NCBI RefSeq assembly: GCF_003344785.1
Contig: NZ_QPMK01000009.1
Location: forward strand, 93,771 to 157,770
DNA: 64,000 bases
Reading direction: 5' to 3'
Source: Thalassococcus profundi
GTDB taxonomy: Bacteria; Pseudomonadota; Alphaproteobacteria; Rhodobacterales; Rhodobacteraceae
The first letter of the stretch is position 1, and each line of letters opens with the position of its first letter. Position numbers and translations under genes: made by a program. The notes under the pieces were generated by a model. The model saw only the letters and a program-made list of their open reading frames with translations. It made no database searches and had not been told where the DNA came from. Of the stretch, positions 17,317-25,651 are shown one piece after another.

Positions 17317-18615
17317 ATGTCCCGCGCCCTGATGCCGAACATGCTCACACCGCAAGACCTCGAACCGAACTGGGAATGGCGCGAGCGCCTGCCCGCCTGG
17401 GGCCACATGTCGGTCGATTTCGAACGCCGCATAGACCATGACCGCCTGCGCCGCTACCGGCTGGCCCGCACCCGGCAGTCTCTGCAGAATTCCAAGGCCG
17501 GGTCGCTGCTGCTCTTCGACGTGAACAACATCCGCTACGTCACCGCCACCAAGATCGGCGAATGGGAGCGGGACAAGATGTGCCGCTTCTGTCTGCTGAC
17601 CGGCGATGACAGCCCCTACGTCTGGGATTTCGGTTCGGCGGCGATGCACCACAAGCGCCATTCCGACTGGCTCGAGCCCGACCACTGCCTGGCCGGCGTC
17701 GTTGGCATGCGCGGCACCATCCCGCCGGATTTCGGCCTGATGACCAAATACGCCAAGATGATCGCGCAGCTCATCAAGGACGCAGGCATGGCCGACATGC
17801 CGGTGGGCGTCGATTATGCCGAAACCGCGATGTTCCACGCCCTTCTGGCCGAGGGCATCAACGTGGTCGACGGCCAGCAAATCATGCTGGCGGCGCGCGA
17901 GATCAAGAACTGGGACGAGATCCAGCTGCTCACGCAGGCGGCGTCGATGGTCGATGGCGTCTACCACATGATCTACGAAGAGCTGAAACCGGGCGTGCGC
18001 GAGAACGACATCGTCGCCCTGTCCAACAAGATGCTCTACGAGATGGGCAGCGACGATGTGGAGGCGATCAACGCCATCTCCGGCGAGCGCTGCAACCCGC
18101 ATCCGCACAACTTCACCGACCGGCTGATCCGCCCCGGCGACCAGGCGTTCTTTGATATTCTGCAATCCTATCAAGGCTATCGAACCTGTTATTACCGCAC
18201 GTTCAACGTTGGCCGCGCGACGCCCGCGCAGAACGACGCCTACGTGAAGGCGCGCGAATGGATCGACGCCTCCATCGCGATGATCAAACCGGGTGTCACC
18301 ACCGACAAGGTGGCCGAGGTCTGGCCGACCGCCGAGTCGCTCGGGTTTCCGAACGAGGATGCGGCCTTTGGCTTGCAGTTCGGACATGGGCTGGGTCTGG
18401 CGCTGCACGAACGGCCGATCATTTCCCGCGCTATCAGCCTCGACCACCCGATGGAGATCCAGACCGGCATGGTCTTTGCGCTGGAAACCTACTGCCCCGC
18501 CGCCGACGGCTATTCGGCCGCGCGGATCGAGGAAGAGGTCGTCGTGACCGAAAAGGGCTGCGAGGTCATCAGCCTCTTCCCGGCGGAAGAGCTGCCCATC
18601 GCGAACCGGTACTGA
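17317..18615 (+). CDS. M24-family (creatinase/DddP-like) metalloenzyme with altered metal site
   Basis: A 432-residue two-domain protein of the M24 pita-bread family, which includes Xaa-Pro peptidases, creatinase, ectoine hydrolase and the DMSP lyase DddP. The N-terminal region (LLLFDVNNIRYVTATKIGEW) and the spacing resemble DddP. Expected metal ligands are Asp280 (FFDILQ), His357 (FGHGLGLALHE), Glu390 (FALETYCP) and Glu405 (ARIEEEVVV). The second aspartate is replaced by Cys291 (GYRTCYYRTF). Activity is therefore uncertain: it may be a lyase or hydrolase rather than a peptidase. ATG 17317 follows GAAAGGAG. It sits among SDR genes, 3 bases before the next start, so it likely belongs to the same catabolic pathway. 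Confidence 0.8.
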   Translation: MSRALMPNMLTPQDLEPNWEWRERLPAWGHMSVDFERRIDHDRLRRYRLARTRQSLQNSKAGSLLLFDVNNIRYVTATKIGEWERDKMCRFCLLTGDDSPYVWDFGSAAMHHKRHSDWLEPDHCLAGVVGMRGTIPPDFGLMTKYAKMIAQLIKDAGMADMPVGVDYAETAMFHALLAEGINVVDGQQIMLAAREIKNWDEIQLLTQAASMVDGVYHMIYEELKPGVRENDIVALSNKMLYEMGSDDVEAINAISGERCNPHPHNFTDRLIRPGDQAFFDILQSYQGYRTCYYRTFNVGRATPAQNDAYVKAREWIDASIAMIKPGVTTDKVAEVWPTAESLGFPNEDAAFGLQFGHGLGLALHERPIISRAISLDHPMEIQTGMVFALETYCPAADGYSAARIEEEVVVTEKGCEVISLFPAEELPIANRY

Positions 18616-18618
18616 GCG

Positions 18619-19383
18619 ATGGCCAACCCGTTCGACCTGACCGGCCGCAAGGCCCTGGTCACCGGCGGCGCCACCGGCATCGGCGAGGGCATTGCCCTCG
18701 GCCTTGCCGCCGCCGGGGCCGACGTGGCGCTGACGTACCGCAGCCACGCGCCCGACGACACGCTCAAGGCCATCGAGGCGCTCGGCGTCAAGGCGGCGGC
18801 GGTCAAGGCGGATTTCGCCGGAATGGATGCCGCGGCCGCCGAAGAGGTGATCGACTTCGCCAGCAACGCTTTGGGCGGGCTGGACATTCTCGTGAACAAC
18901 GCGGGCATCATCCACCGAGCGCCGTCGGTCGAGATGGCGCTCGACGACTGGCGGCGGGTGCTGTCGGTCAACCTCGATTCCGTCTGGTTGCTGAGCCAGG
19001 CCGCCGGCAAGCGCATGGTGGCGCAGGGCAGCGGCAAGATCGTCATCGTGTCCTCGGTGCTAGGCTTCCAGGGCGGGCTGACCGTGCCGGGCTATGCCGC
19101 CAGCAAGCACGCGGCCATCGGGTTGACCCGGGCGCTTTGCAACGAATGGGCGCCGCACGGAGTCAACGTCAACGCCATCGCCCCCGGCTACACCGCCACC
19201 GACAACACCCAGGCTTTGCGCGACGATCCGGTGCGCTCGAAGGCGCTGCTGGAGCGGATTCCGCAGGGCCGGTTCGCCGACCCGTCCGAGATCGCCGGCG
19301 CCGCGGTGTTCCTGGCATCCGACGCCGCCGCCTATTGCAATGGCAGCATCCTCGCCGTCGACGGCGGCTGGCTTGCACGCTGA
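18619..19383 (+). CDS. kduD: KduD-like SDR (2-deoxy-D-gluconate 3-dehydrogenase type)
   Basis: A 254-residue SDR closely resembling KduD, which interconverts 5-keto-4-deoxyuronate-derived acids or oxidises 2-deoxy-gluconate. Motifs are TGGATGIGEGIA, NNAGIIHRAPSVEMALDDW, the catalytic serine in SSVLGFQGGL, Tyr/Lys in YAASK, and the C-terminal signature APGYTATDNTQALRDD ... CNGSILAVDGGWLAR, nearly the same as KduD. It starts three bases after the M24 gene stop. The real substrate here may be a different deoxy or keto sugar acid, because no other pectin-pathway gene is present. Confidence 0.85.
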   Translation: MANPFDLTGRKALVTGGATGIGEGIALGLAAAGADVALTYRSHAPDDTLKAIEALGVKAAAVKADFAGMDAAAAEEVIDFASNALGGLDILVNNAGIIHRAPSVEMALDDWRRVLSVNLDSVWLLSQAAGKRMVAQGSGKIVIVSSVLGFQGGLTVPGYAASKHAAIGLTRALCNEWAPHGVNVNAIAPGYTATDNTQALRDDPVRSKALLERIPQGRFADPSEIAGAAVFLASDAAAYCNGSILAVDGGWLAR

Positions 19384-19393
19384 GAGAGGACCC

Positions 19394-20137
19394 ATGGAAA
19401 ACTCACTGACTGGAAAGACCGCGCTGGTCACCGCCGCCGGAAACGGCATCGGCCGCGCCTCGGCCGAGGGGCTGGCGCTGCGCGGCGCGACCGTGATCGC
19501 CACCGATATCGACGCCGCGGCGGTCGAAACCGTCGCCGCCGGGTCCGAGCGGATCAGCGCCCACAAGCTTGACGTCATGGACGCCGACGCCGTGGCGGCG
19601 CTGCTGGCCTCGGTCCCTGCCCCCGATATCCTCGTGAATTGCGCGGGCTGGGTGCATGACGGCACGATCCTCGACTGCGACGACGACGTCTGGGACCGGT
19701 CCTTCGGCCTCAACGCCAAGGCGATCTTCCGGCTGACCAAGGCGGTGCTGCCGGGGATGCTCGACGCAGGCTCCGGGTCGATCGTCAACATCGCCTCGAT
19801 CGTGTCCTCGGAAAAGGGCGCGCCGCGCCGCTTTGCCTACGGGTCGTCCAAGGCGGCGATCATCGGCATGACCAAGTCCATCGCGGCGGATTTCGTCAAG
19901 CAGGGCATCCGCTGCAACGCCATCTGCCCCGGCACGGTGCAAAGCCCCTCGCTGAACGACCGGCTGGCGGCCACCGGCGATTTCGACAAGGCGCTTGCCG
20001 CCTTCAAGGACCGCCAGCCCATGGGCCGGCTCGGCACGCCCGAAGAAATCGCCGAGATGGTCTGCTATCTCGCCGGACCGATGTCGGCCTTCACCACGGG
20101 GCAGGCCTTTGCCATCGACGGCGGGTGGTCGATCTGA
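19394..20137 (+). CDS. SDR, 2-keto-3-deoxy-L-fuconate dehydrogenase-like
   Basis: A 247-residue SDR of the BDH2/DHRS6 type. Motifs are TAAGNGIGRASAEGLALRG, ATDIDAAAVE, NCAGWVHDGTILDC, ASIVSSEKGAPRRFAYGSSKAA with catalytic Ser, Tyr and Lys, and FVKQGIRCNAICPGTVQSPSLNDR. Bacterial members oxidise 2-keto-3-deoxy-L-fuconate or -rhamnonate to the 2,4-diketo acid with NAD. That product is the substrate of FAH-family hydrolases like the one at 8003. ATG 19394 follows GAGAGGA; its stop overlaps the LldD-like start (TGATG), so the two are translationally coupled. Confidence 0.88.
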   Translation: MENSLTGKTALVTAAGNGIGRASAEGLALRGATVIATDIDAAAVETVAAGSERISAHKLDVMDADAVAALLASVPAPDILVNCAGWVHDGTILDCDDDVWDRSFGLNAKAIFRLTKAVLPGMLDAGSGSIVNIASIVSSEKGAPRRFAYGSSKAAIIGMTKSIAADFVKQGIRCNAICPGTVQSPSLNDRLAATGDFDKALAAFKDRQPMGRLGTPEEIAEMVCYLAGPMSAFTTGQAFAIDGGWSI

Positions 20138-21285
20138 TGGCACTGGACCGCGCCGCCTGCATCGACGACCTGCGCCGGATCGCGAAACGCCGGATCCCGC
20201 GCTTTGCCTTCGACCTCGTGGATGGCGGCGCGGAATCCGAATGCAACCTGCGGCGCAACATCTCGGCCTTCGAAGAGGTCGAACTGACGCCGCGCTACAT
20301 GACCGACGTTGGCAGGGTCGACATGACTGTGTCGATCTTCGGCAAAATCTATGCCACCCCCTTCGGCATGGCGCCCATCGGGATGCTCAACGCCTTCTGG
20401 CCCGAGGCCGACCTGATCCTCGCCCGGATGTGCAAGCGCGAGAACATTCCCTACGTCGCCAGTTCCGCCGCCTCGACCACGCTGGAGAGGCTTGCCAAGG
20501 CGGCGGACGGCAACGGCTGGTTCCAGCTGTATGTCTCGGGCGATGACACGGTGACGCAAGGTCTGATCGACCGGGCCGAAGCGGCTCAGTACGAGGTGAT
20601 GATGGTCACCGCCGACGTGCCCGCCGCCGGCAAGCGCGACCGCGACATCCGAAACAAGCTGGCCGTGCCCTTCCGCGTGACGCCCGAAGTGCTGCTGCAA
20701 CTCGCGATGACCCCGCGCTGGACCCTCACCAGCCTCTCGCATGGCAAGCCAAACATCGCCAACTACGCCGACCTGCTGAAGGCGGCGACGTCCTACGCCG
20801 ATGTGCAGAAGACGCTGATCACCCCCAGTTTCACCTGGGACGATCTCAAGCGCCTGCGCGACCGCTGGAAGGGCACGCTTCTGGTCAAGGGCATCCTGCA
20901 TCCCGACGATGCGCTGAAATGCGCCAAGCTGGGCTGCGACGGGATCGTCGTGTCGAACCACGGCGGGCGGCAGGTGGCCTTCGGCCCGCCCACCATCGAA
21001 GCCCTGCCTGCCATCGCGGATGCGGTCGGCGGACGGCTGAAGATACTTCTCGACAGCGGTATCCGGCGCGGCGCGGACGTGCTGCGTGCCAAGGCGCTGG
21101 GGGCGGATTTCACCCTGGCCGGGCGGGCGCTGGCCTTCGGCGTCGGTGCCGGTGGCCGCGACGGCGCGGAGCGGGCGATGCAGATCCTCACGCTCGAACT
21201 GGAACGCGCCCTCGGCCAGCTGGGCACCGCGGCCTTTGCCGATGTCGGTCCCGATGCCCTGAGCCGCCCGCGCGCCACCACCTAA
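20137..21285 (+). CDS. FMN-dependent alpha-hydroxy-acid dehydrogenase (LldD-like)
   Basis: A 382-residue FMN-binding TIM-barrel enzyme related to L-lactate dehydrogenase LldD. Motifs are APIGMLNAFWPEADL, WFQLYVSGDD, TADVPAAGKRDRDIRNK, LLVKGILHPDDA and the catalytic histidine in VVSNHGGRQ. One departure is visible: the substrate-carboxylate tyrosine near the N-terminus (usually YDY or FHY before xxGGA) is leucine here (FDLVDGGAE, residue 27), so the substrate may not be plain L-lactate. Pathway logic suggests it oxidises the lactate or hydroxy acid released by the FAH-type hydrolase. ATG 20137 overlaps the preceding stop; it is the last gene of the plus arm. Confidence 0.88.
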   Translation: MALDRAACIDDLRRIAKRRIPRFAFDLVDGGAESECNLRRNISAFEEVELTPRYMTDVGRVDMTVSIFGKIYATPFGMAPIGMLNAFWPEADLILARMCKRENIPYVASSAASTTLERLAKAADGNGWFQLYVSGDDTVTQGLIDRAEAAQYEVMMVTADVPAAGKRDRDIRNKLAVPFRVTPEVLLQLAMTPRWTLTSLSHGKPNIANYADLLKAATSYADVQKTLITPSFTWDDLKRLRDRWKGTLLVKGILHPDDALKCAKLGCDGIVVSNHGGRQVAFGPPTIEALPAIADAVGGRLKILLDSGIRRGADVLRAKALGADFTLAGRALAFGVGAGGRDGAERAMQILTLELERALGQLGTAAFADVGPDALSRPRATT

Positions 21286-21293
21286 GGCGCGGC

Positions 21294-21950
21294 TCAGGCG
21301 TCCTCCTCGCGCGGCCCCTGAACCAGCCCCGCTTCCATCGCGAACCAGACCATCTGCGCATCGGTCTCGAGCCCCAGCACGCTCTTGATGTGGTAATGGT
21401 TGTTGCGCACGGTCTTGAGGCTGATCGACAGCGCCTCGGCGATCCGCTCAACCGGCCAGCCGCTGGCCAGCAGCCGCAGAATCTCGGTCTGGCGCGTGCT
21501 GAGGTCGCGCAGGCGGGTGCCGGACCCGGCGATGCGGTCCTGCGCGATGGCCTCGATCACGTCCGGAGAGATCATCGTGCGGCCCTTGAGCACGCCGAAG
21601 ATCGCCTTGATCAGAGTGTCGGGCGCGCTGCTTTTCGTGACATAGCCCGCCGCCCCCGCCTCGATTGCCTTGAGCGCGAAGGCCGACCCCTGGTGCATGG
21701 TAAAGACCACGATCTTAGCAGCGTCGTCGTACTGGCGGATGTGCCGGATCGCCTCGATCCCGCTGGCGCCGGGCAGGGTCACGTCCATCACCACCGCGTC
21801 GGGCATTGCCTCGCGGAAGCGGGCATAGGCGCTGCGGGCATCCTCGGCCTCGGCGACGATCTGCAGGCCCGGCTGCAGGTCGATGAGCCGCCTGTAGCCT
21901 TCGCGCACGACCGGGTGGTCATCGACGATCATGATGCGGTGATCGGTCAT
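21294..21950 (-). CDS. LuxR/NarL-family response regulator
   Basis: A 218-residue response regulator. The receiver domain (1-120) has the acidic pocket IMIVDDHP, phospho-acceptor aspartate in AVVMDVTLPG, Thr in VVFTMHQ and Lys in YVTKSS. The C-terminal LuxR-type HTH is LSTRQTEILRLLASGWPVERIAEALSISLKTVRNN. Partner of the kinase at 21947, whose stop it overlaps by four bases as the downstream gene. The pair is divergent from the MoxR operon, so it may regulate it; this is inference from position. Confidence 0.92.
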   Translation of the reverse strand: MTDHRIMIVDDHPVVREGYRRLIDLQPGLQIVAEAEDARSAYARFREAMPDAVVMDVTLPGASGIEAIRHIRQYDDAAKIVVFTMHQGSAFALKAIEAGAAGYVTKSSAPDTLIKAIFGVLKGRTMISPDVIEAIAQDRIAGSGTRLRDLSTRQTEILRLLASGWPVERIAEALSISLKTVRNNHYHIKSVLGLETDAQMVWFAMEAGLVQGPREEDA

Positions 21951-23284
21951 GCGGCGCGGCGGCTCAGCGCGTCCGGCAGGGTCACGGTGACGCGGATGCC
22001 CCGCGGCGTCTCGGCGATGGCAAAGGTGCCGCCCATGGCCCCGGCTCGTTCCGAGATCCCCAGCAGCCCGTGCCCCTGCCGGTCCGCCTCGAGCGTGCCG
22101 CCGCCGTCATCCTCGACACCCAGGCGCACCGTGGCGCTTTCGGCCCGCAGCGTCACTCGGACATGCCGCGGCGTGCCGTGGCGCATGGCGTTGGTCACGC
22201 ATTCCTGCACGATCCGGTAAAGGTCGAGCGCCACCGCGTCCGGCAGCCGATCCTCGTCCAGCGCACAATCCAGCGTCAGCCTCGCACCGCGCTGCACCTC
22301 CCATCCCGCCAGCATCGTGCGCAATGACGCGGCCAGCCCCACCTCTTCGAGGTCCGGCGGCCGCAGCCGGGCGAAGGCGCCGCGAAGGCACTCCATCATG
22401 CTGCGGATGTTGGCGCCGATGGCTTCGGCGTCGCGGGCGATGTCGCGCCGGTCGGGCGGCGCGGCGCAGGCGACCGATGCGGCCAGCGCCGCCGTGGCGG
22501 TCAGGGTCTGGCCGAACTCGTCATGCAGGTCGCGGGCCAGCTGGCGGCGCTCCACATCCTCGACCTCGATCAGCTTGCGGGTCAGCGCCCGGCTTTGAGC
22601 CGCACTGGCCCGCAGCCGCGCGGCCAGACGGTTGACCGCCTGCGCAATCTGGCCGAACTCGTCGCGCCCTCCCGCATCCACCCGCGCGCCCAGGTCGCCG
22701 CTGGCCAGCCTGTCCAGACCCGAGACGATGCCGCCGACCGGCCCCAGCCGCGACAGGATCGCGATAGTGCCCAGTACCAGCACCCCCGCCGCCATGGCCA
22801 ACGTCTGCCAGAGCGTCATGCGCACCCGTTGCCACGCCAGCGTCGCGGCAGCCACCGGGTCGAAAGAGGACTCGATTCGGAACGCACCGCTTTGCGAGGC
22901 CGTCCCGGTGCGCGTCACCGGCGCGGGCGGCGTCAGCACCTGTTCGACGGCGGTGCGGAACCGCGCCGGCGCGATCTGGCCAAAGACCTGCCAGCCCGCA
23001 CACAGCCGCCGTTCCGAGATCTTGCGCTGTTCGAAGACGATGCAGGTGCCCGGCGCCATCACGCCAAGCAGCTTGATCGACGTCATCTCCGCATAGAGCG
23101 GATCACCCACCCGCGGCTCCATGTGATAGTTGCGCTCCAGCACATAGCTGGCGCGGGTCAGCGTGGTCTGGGTGTTCTGCGCCGCCGTCCGGTAGGCATC
23201 GGCGGCGGCGAGGCAAAGCGTCACCGCCCCGGCCAGCAGCGTCACCAGCCAGAGCGTCAGGACCAGTCGGAACCGCAGACTCAT
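21947..23284 (-). CDS. NarL-type sensor histidine kinase
   Basis: A 445-residue membrane sensor kinase. The N-terminal transmembrane segment (FRLVLTLWLVTLLAGAVTLCLAAA) is followed by a periplasmic region of about 140 residues, a second membrane span (TLAMAAGVLVLGTIAIL), a HAMP-like linker (RLASGDLGARVDAGGRDEFGQIAQAVN), a HisKA_3 dimerisation helix with the phosphorylated histidine in ARDLHDEFGQTL, and an HATPase domain (VEDDGGGTLEADRQGHGLLGISERA). ATG 23284 follows CGGGAGAGA; an upstream in-frame ATG at 23350 adds residues before the membrane segment and is less likely. The signal is unknown. Confidence 0.9.
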   Translation of the reverse strand: MSLRFRLVLTLWLVTLLAGAVTLCLAAADAYRTAAQNTQTTLTRASYVLERNYHMEPRVGDPLYAEMTSIKLLGVMAPGTCIVFEQRKISERRLCAGWQVFGQIAPARFRTAVEQVLTPPAPVTRTGTASQSGAFRIESSFDPVAAATLAWQRVRMTLWQTLAMAAGVLVLGTIAILSRLGPVGGIVSGLDRLASGDLGARVDAGGRDEFGQIAQAVNRLAARLRASAAQSRALTRKLIEVEDVERRQLARDLHDEFGQTLTATAALAASVACAAPPDRRDIARDAEAIGANIRSMMECLRGAFARLRPPDLEEVGLAASLRTMLAGWEVQRGARLTLDCALDEDRLPDAVALDLYRIVQECVTNAMRHGTPRHVRVTLRAESATVRLGVEDDGGGTLEADRQGHGLLGISERAGAMGGTFAIAETPRGIRVTVTLPDALSRRAA

Positions 23285-23442
23285 GTCTCTCTCCCGGATC
23301 GTCACGTTCCTCCGCATGATCGGGCAAAGCGGCGCGCCTGTCGCGGGCAATTTGCCCGATCTTCGGCGAAACCGGCACGAGGGCTTTCCACCACGGCGCG
23401 TCCGTGGTCCGTTGGCCCGGCACGCAGGACCGGGAGGACGGG

Positions 23443-24432
23443 ATGGACACAGTCGCAGAGACCACGACGGCAGAAAGGCCCGGCACCGCCCCCGCGCGGG
23501 CGCTGGCGGAGCGGATGGAAGCCGGGCTGATCGGCCATCGCGCGCTGGTCGAACGGCTGATGATCGCGCTGCTGACCGGCGGGCACGTGCTGATCGAAGG
23601 TGCGCCGGGGCTGGCCAAGACGCGCTCGGTGCGGCGGCTCGCGGACGGGATCGAGGGGAGCTTCGCCCGCATCCAGTGCACGCCGGACCTGATGCCCTCT
23701 GACGTGACCGGCACGCAGATCTACCGCCAGGACAGCGGCCGGATGGAGTTCCTGCCCGGCCCGGTCTTCCACAACCTCGTGCTGGTGGACGAGATCAACC
23801 GCGCCCCGCCCAAGGTCCAATCCGCGCTGCTCGAGGCGATGGGCGAAGGCCAGGTGACATCCGGCGGTACCACGCGGCGCCTGCCGGACCCGTTCATGGT
23901 GGTGGCCACACAGAACCCGCTGGAGCAGGAAGGCACCTTTCCCCTGCCCGAGGCGCAGCTCGACCGGTTCCTGATGCACATCCTGCTCGAATTGCCCGGC
24001 GAAGAGGACGAGATGGCGATCCTCGACCTGGTCGAAGGCGAGCTGCGCGCCCATGCGGGCCGCGACGCGCCGATGCTGGACCACGCGGCGCTGGCGGCGA
24101 TGCAGGAAGAGGTGTTGCAGGTGCACCTGTCGCCTGCCCTGCGGCGCTACATCGTGGCGCTGGTGATGGCCACGCGGCGGCCAGCGGAGGGGCTCGACGT
24201 GACATCCCGCATCCGCCATGCCGTCAGCCCGCGCGGCACGCTGGCGCTGGCCTCCGCCGTCCGCGCGCGGGCCTGGCTGCACGGGCGCGATTTCGCCGTG
24301 CCCGAGGATGCGGCGGCGCTGGCGCCGGATGTGCTCTGCCACCGCATGGCGCCGACATGGCGGGCGCAGGCGGCGGGCGACACGGCGCGGACGATCTTTG
24401 CCGAGGTGCTGACGGCGGTGGTGCCGCTGTGA
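23443..24432 (+). CDS. moxR: MoxR-family AAA+ ATPase
   Basis: A 329-residue MoxR-type AAA+ ATPase, a chaperone-like motor that works with VWA-domain partners. It has Walker A EGAPGLAKTRS, Walker B LVLVDEINRAPPKVQSALLEAM, sensor 1 VVATQNPLEQEGTFPLPEAQLDRF and a C-terminal helical lid. ATG 23443 has GGAGGAC just upstream. It heads a seven-gene operon with successive short overlaps (MoxR, DUF58, small membrane protein, two VWA proteins, TPR-like, BatD-like). The order matches the general MoxR-Bat arrangement and resembles the mxaRSACKL genes of methylotrophs. Confidence 0.93.
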   Translation: MDTVAETTTAERPGTAPARALAERMEAGLIGHRALVERLMIALLTGGHVLIEGAPGLAKTRSVRRLADGIEGSFARIQCTPDLMPSDVTGTQIYRQDSGRMEFLPGPVFHNLVLVDEINRAPPKVQSALLEAMGEGQVTSGGTTRRLPDPFMVVATQNPLEQEGTFPLPEAQLDRFLMHILLELPGEEDEMAILDLVEGELRAHAGRDAPMLDHAALAAMQEEVLQVHLSPALRRYIVALVMATRRPAEGLDVTSRIRHAVSPRGTLALASAVRARAWLHGRDFAVPEDAAALAPDVLCHRMAPTWRAQAAGDTARTIFAEVLTAVVPL

Positions 24433-25286
24433 CCCTGCCCGCCGCCTCCGGCGCCGAGGTGTCGCTCGACCGGCTGGTCGCGCTGGCCGGACTGGTGCGG
24501 CCCGAGACGACGGCGGGCCTGTCGCACGGTCTTTCGGGCGGGCTTTCGGGTCCGAAACGCGGCGACGGCGCCGATCTCTTCGACCTGCGGCCCTATCAGG
24601 ACGGCGACGACCTGCGGCGCATCGACCCCGCCGCCACCGCGCGCAGCGGGCGACCGCAGGTGCGCAGCCGGCACGAGGACGTGGAGCGCACGCTTCTCCT
24701 GGTCGCGGATTTCCGCAGCCCGATGCTTTGGGGCACGCGCGGGCGGTTTCGGTCGGTCGCCGCCGCCGAGGCGCTGGCGCTCGCCGGCTGGCGCGCGGTC
24801 CTCGCGGGCGGGCGCGTCGGTCTGGTGGTCCTGCGCGACGCGGATCTGGACGTGATCGCCCCGCAGCCGCGCGAGGCCGCGATGCTGCGCATCGCGGGCG
24901 CGCTGGCGCAGCACCATGCGGAGGCGCTGGCCGCCGCCGCCGACGGGCACGACACGCTGGCGCCCCTTCTCGACGCGGTCTCCGCCCGCGCCGCGCCGGG
25001 CGTGTCGATCTGCCTTGCCACCGGGTTGGACGATCCGGGCCCGGACCTGGGCACGGCGGCGGCGGCCTTGATGCGCAAGTGCCCGCTCGAGGTGCTGCTG
25101 GTGCAGGACGCGGTGGAAACCGAAGTGCCGCGCGGCCGCTTTGCTGCCCGGATCGGGGCGGGCTTCCGGCGCGGGCGGTTCGGACCGTCGCCCTCCGCCG
25201 ACATACTGACGCGGCACGATATCCCGTTCCGACTGCTCCGCGCGGACCTGCCCGTCGAGGATCAGTCAGAGGATCGCGCGGCATGA
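24429..25286 (+). CDS. DUF58 (MxaS/BatA-associated) protein
   Basis: A 285-residue DUF58 protein with the family signature DGADLFDLRPYQDGDDLRRIDPAATARSGRPQVR near residues 43-76, then a VWA-like fold (ERTLLLVADFRSPMLWGTRGRFRSVAAAEA). The start is GTG 24429, which overlaps the moxR stop codon (GTGA); no ATG fits. DUF58 proteins always travel with MoxR and are thought to be its VWA-type partner. The product is cytoplasmic with no membrane segment. Confidence 0.88.
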   Translation: MTLPAASGAEVSLDRLVALAGLVRPETTAGLSHGLSGGLSGPKRGDGADLFDLRPYQDGDDLRRIDPAATARSGRPQVRSRHEDVERTLLLVADFRSPMLWGTRGRFRSVAAAEALALAGWRAVLAGGRVGLVVLRDADLDVIAPQPREAAMLRIAGALAQHHAEALAAAADGHDTLAPLLDAVSARAAPGVSICLATGLDDPGPDLGTAAAALMRKCPLEVLLVQDAVETEVPRGRFAARIGAGFRRGRFGPSPSADILTRHDIPFRLLRADLPVEDQSEDRAA

Positions 25287-25651
25287 CCCCGGAAGAGCTG
25301 GTCGCCAGCCTCGCCCCGGTGCGGGTGCCGGAAAGCTTCGCGCGCTTCGGCCTTCAGGACGCATTTGCCGCAGTGGCGCTCGGACTGGTGGCGGGGCTGC
25401 TGCTATCAGCGGTGCTGCGGGTGGTGACGCGGCGCAGGCCGCGGCGGGCCGAGACCGCGCGGCAGGCCATCGCGGCATTGGCCACCTGCAACCCGCAAAG
25501 CCGCCTGACCGGCCTCGCGGCGCTGCTGCGGGATTATGGCGGCACCGCGCCGCCAAAGCTGGACGCGGCGCTTTACGATCCCGCGGTGCGGTTCGATCCG
25601 GCCCCATTGGAAACCGCGATCCTCAAGGCCGCACGGAGCCGCGCGCAATGA
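25283..25651 (+). CDS. DUF4381-like small membrane protein
   Basis: A 122-residue protein with one central transmembrane segment (LQDAFAAVALGLVAGLLLSAVL) followed by a basic stretch (RVVTRRRPRRAETARQ) and a helical tail containing LAALLRDYGG. Size, topology and position between DUF58 and the first VWA gene match the DUF4381 or MxaA-like member of MoxR-Bat operons. ATG overlaps the previous stop (ATGA). Confidence 0.75.
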   Translation: MTPEELVASLAPVRVPESFARFGLQDAFAAVALGLVAGLLLSAVLRVVTRRRPRRAETARQAIAALATCNPQSRLTGLAALLRDYGGTAPPKLDAALYDPAVRFDPAPLETAILKAARSRAQ

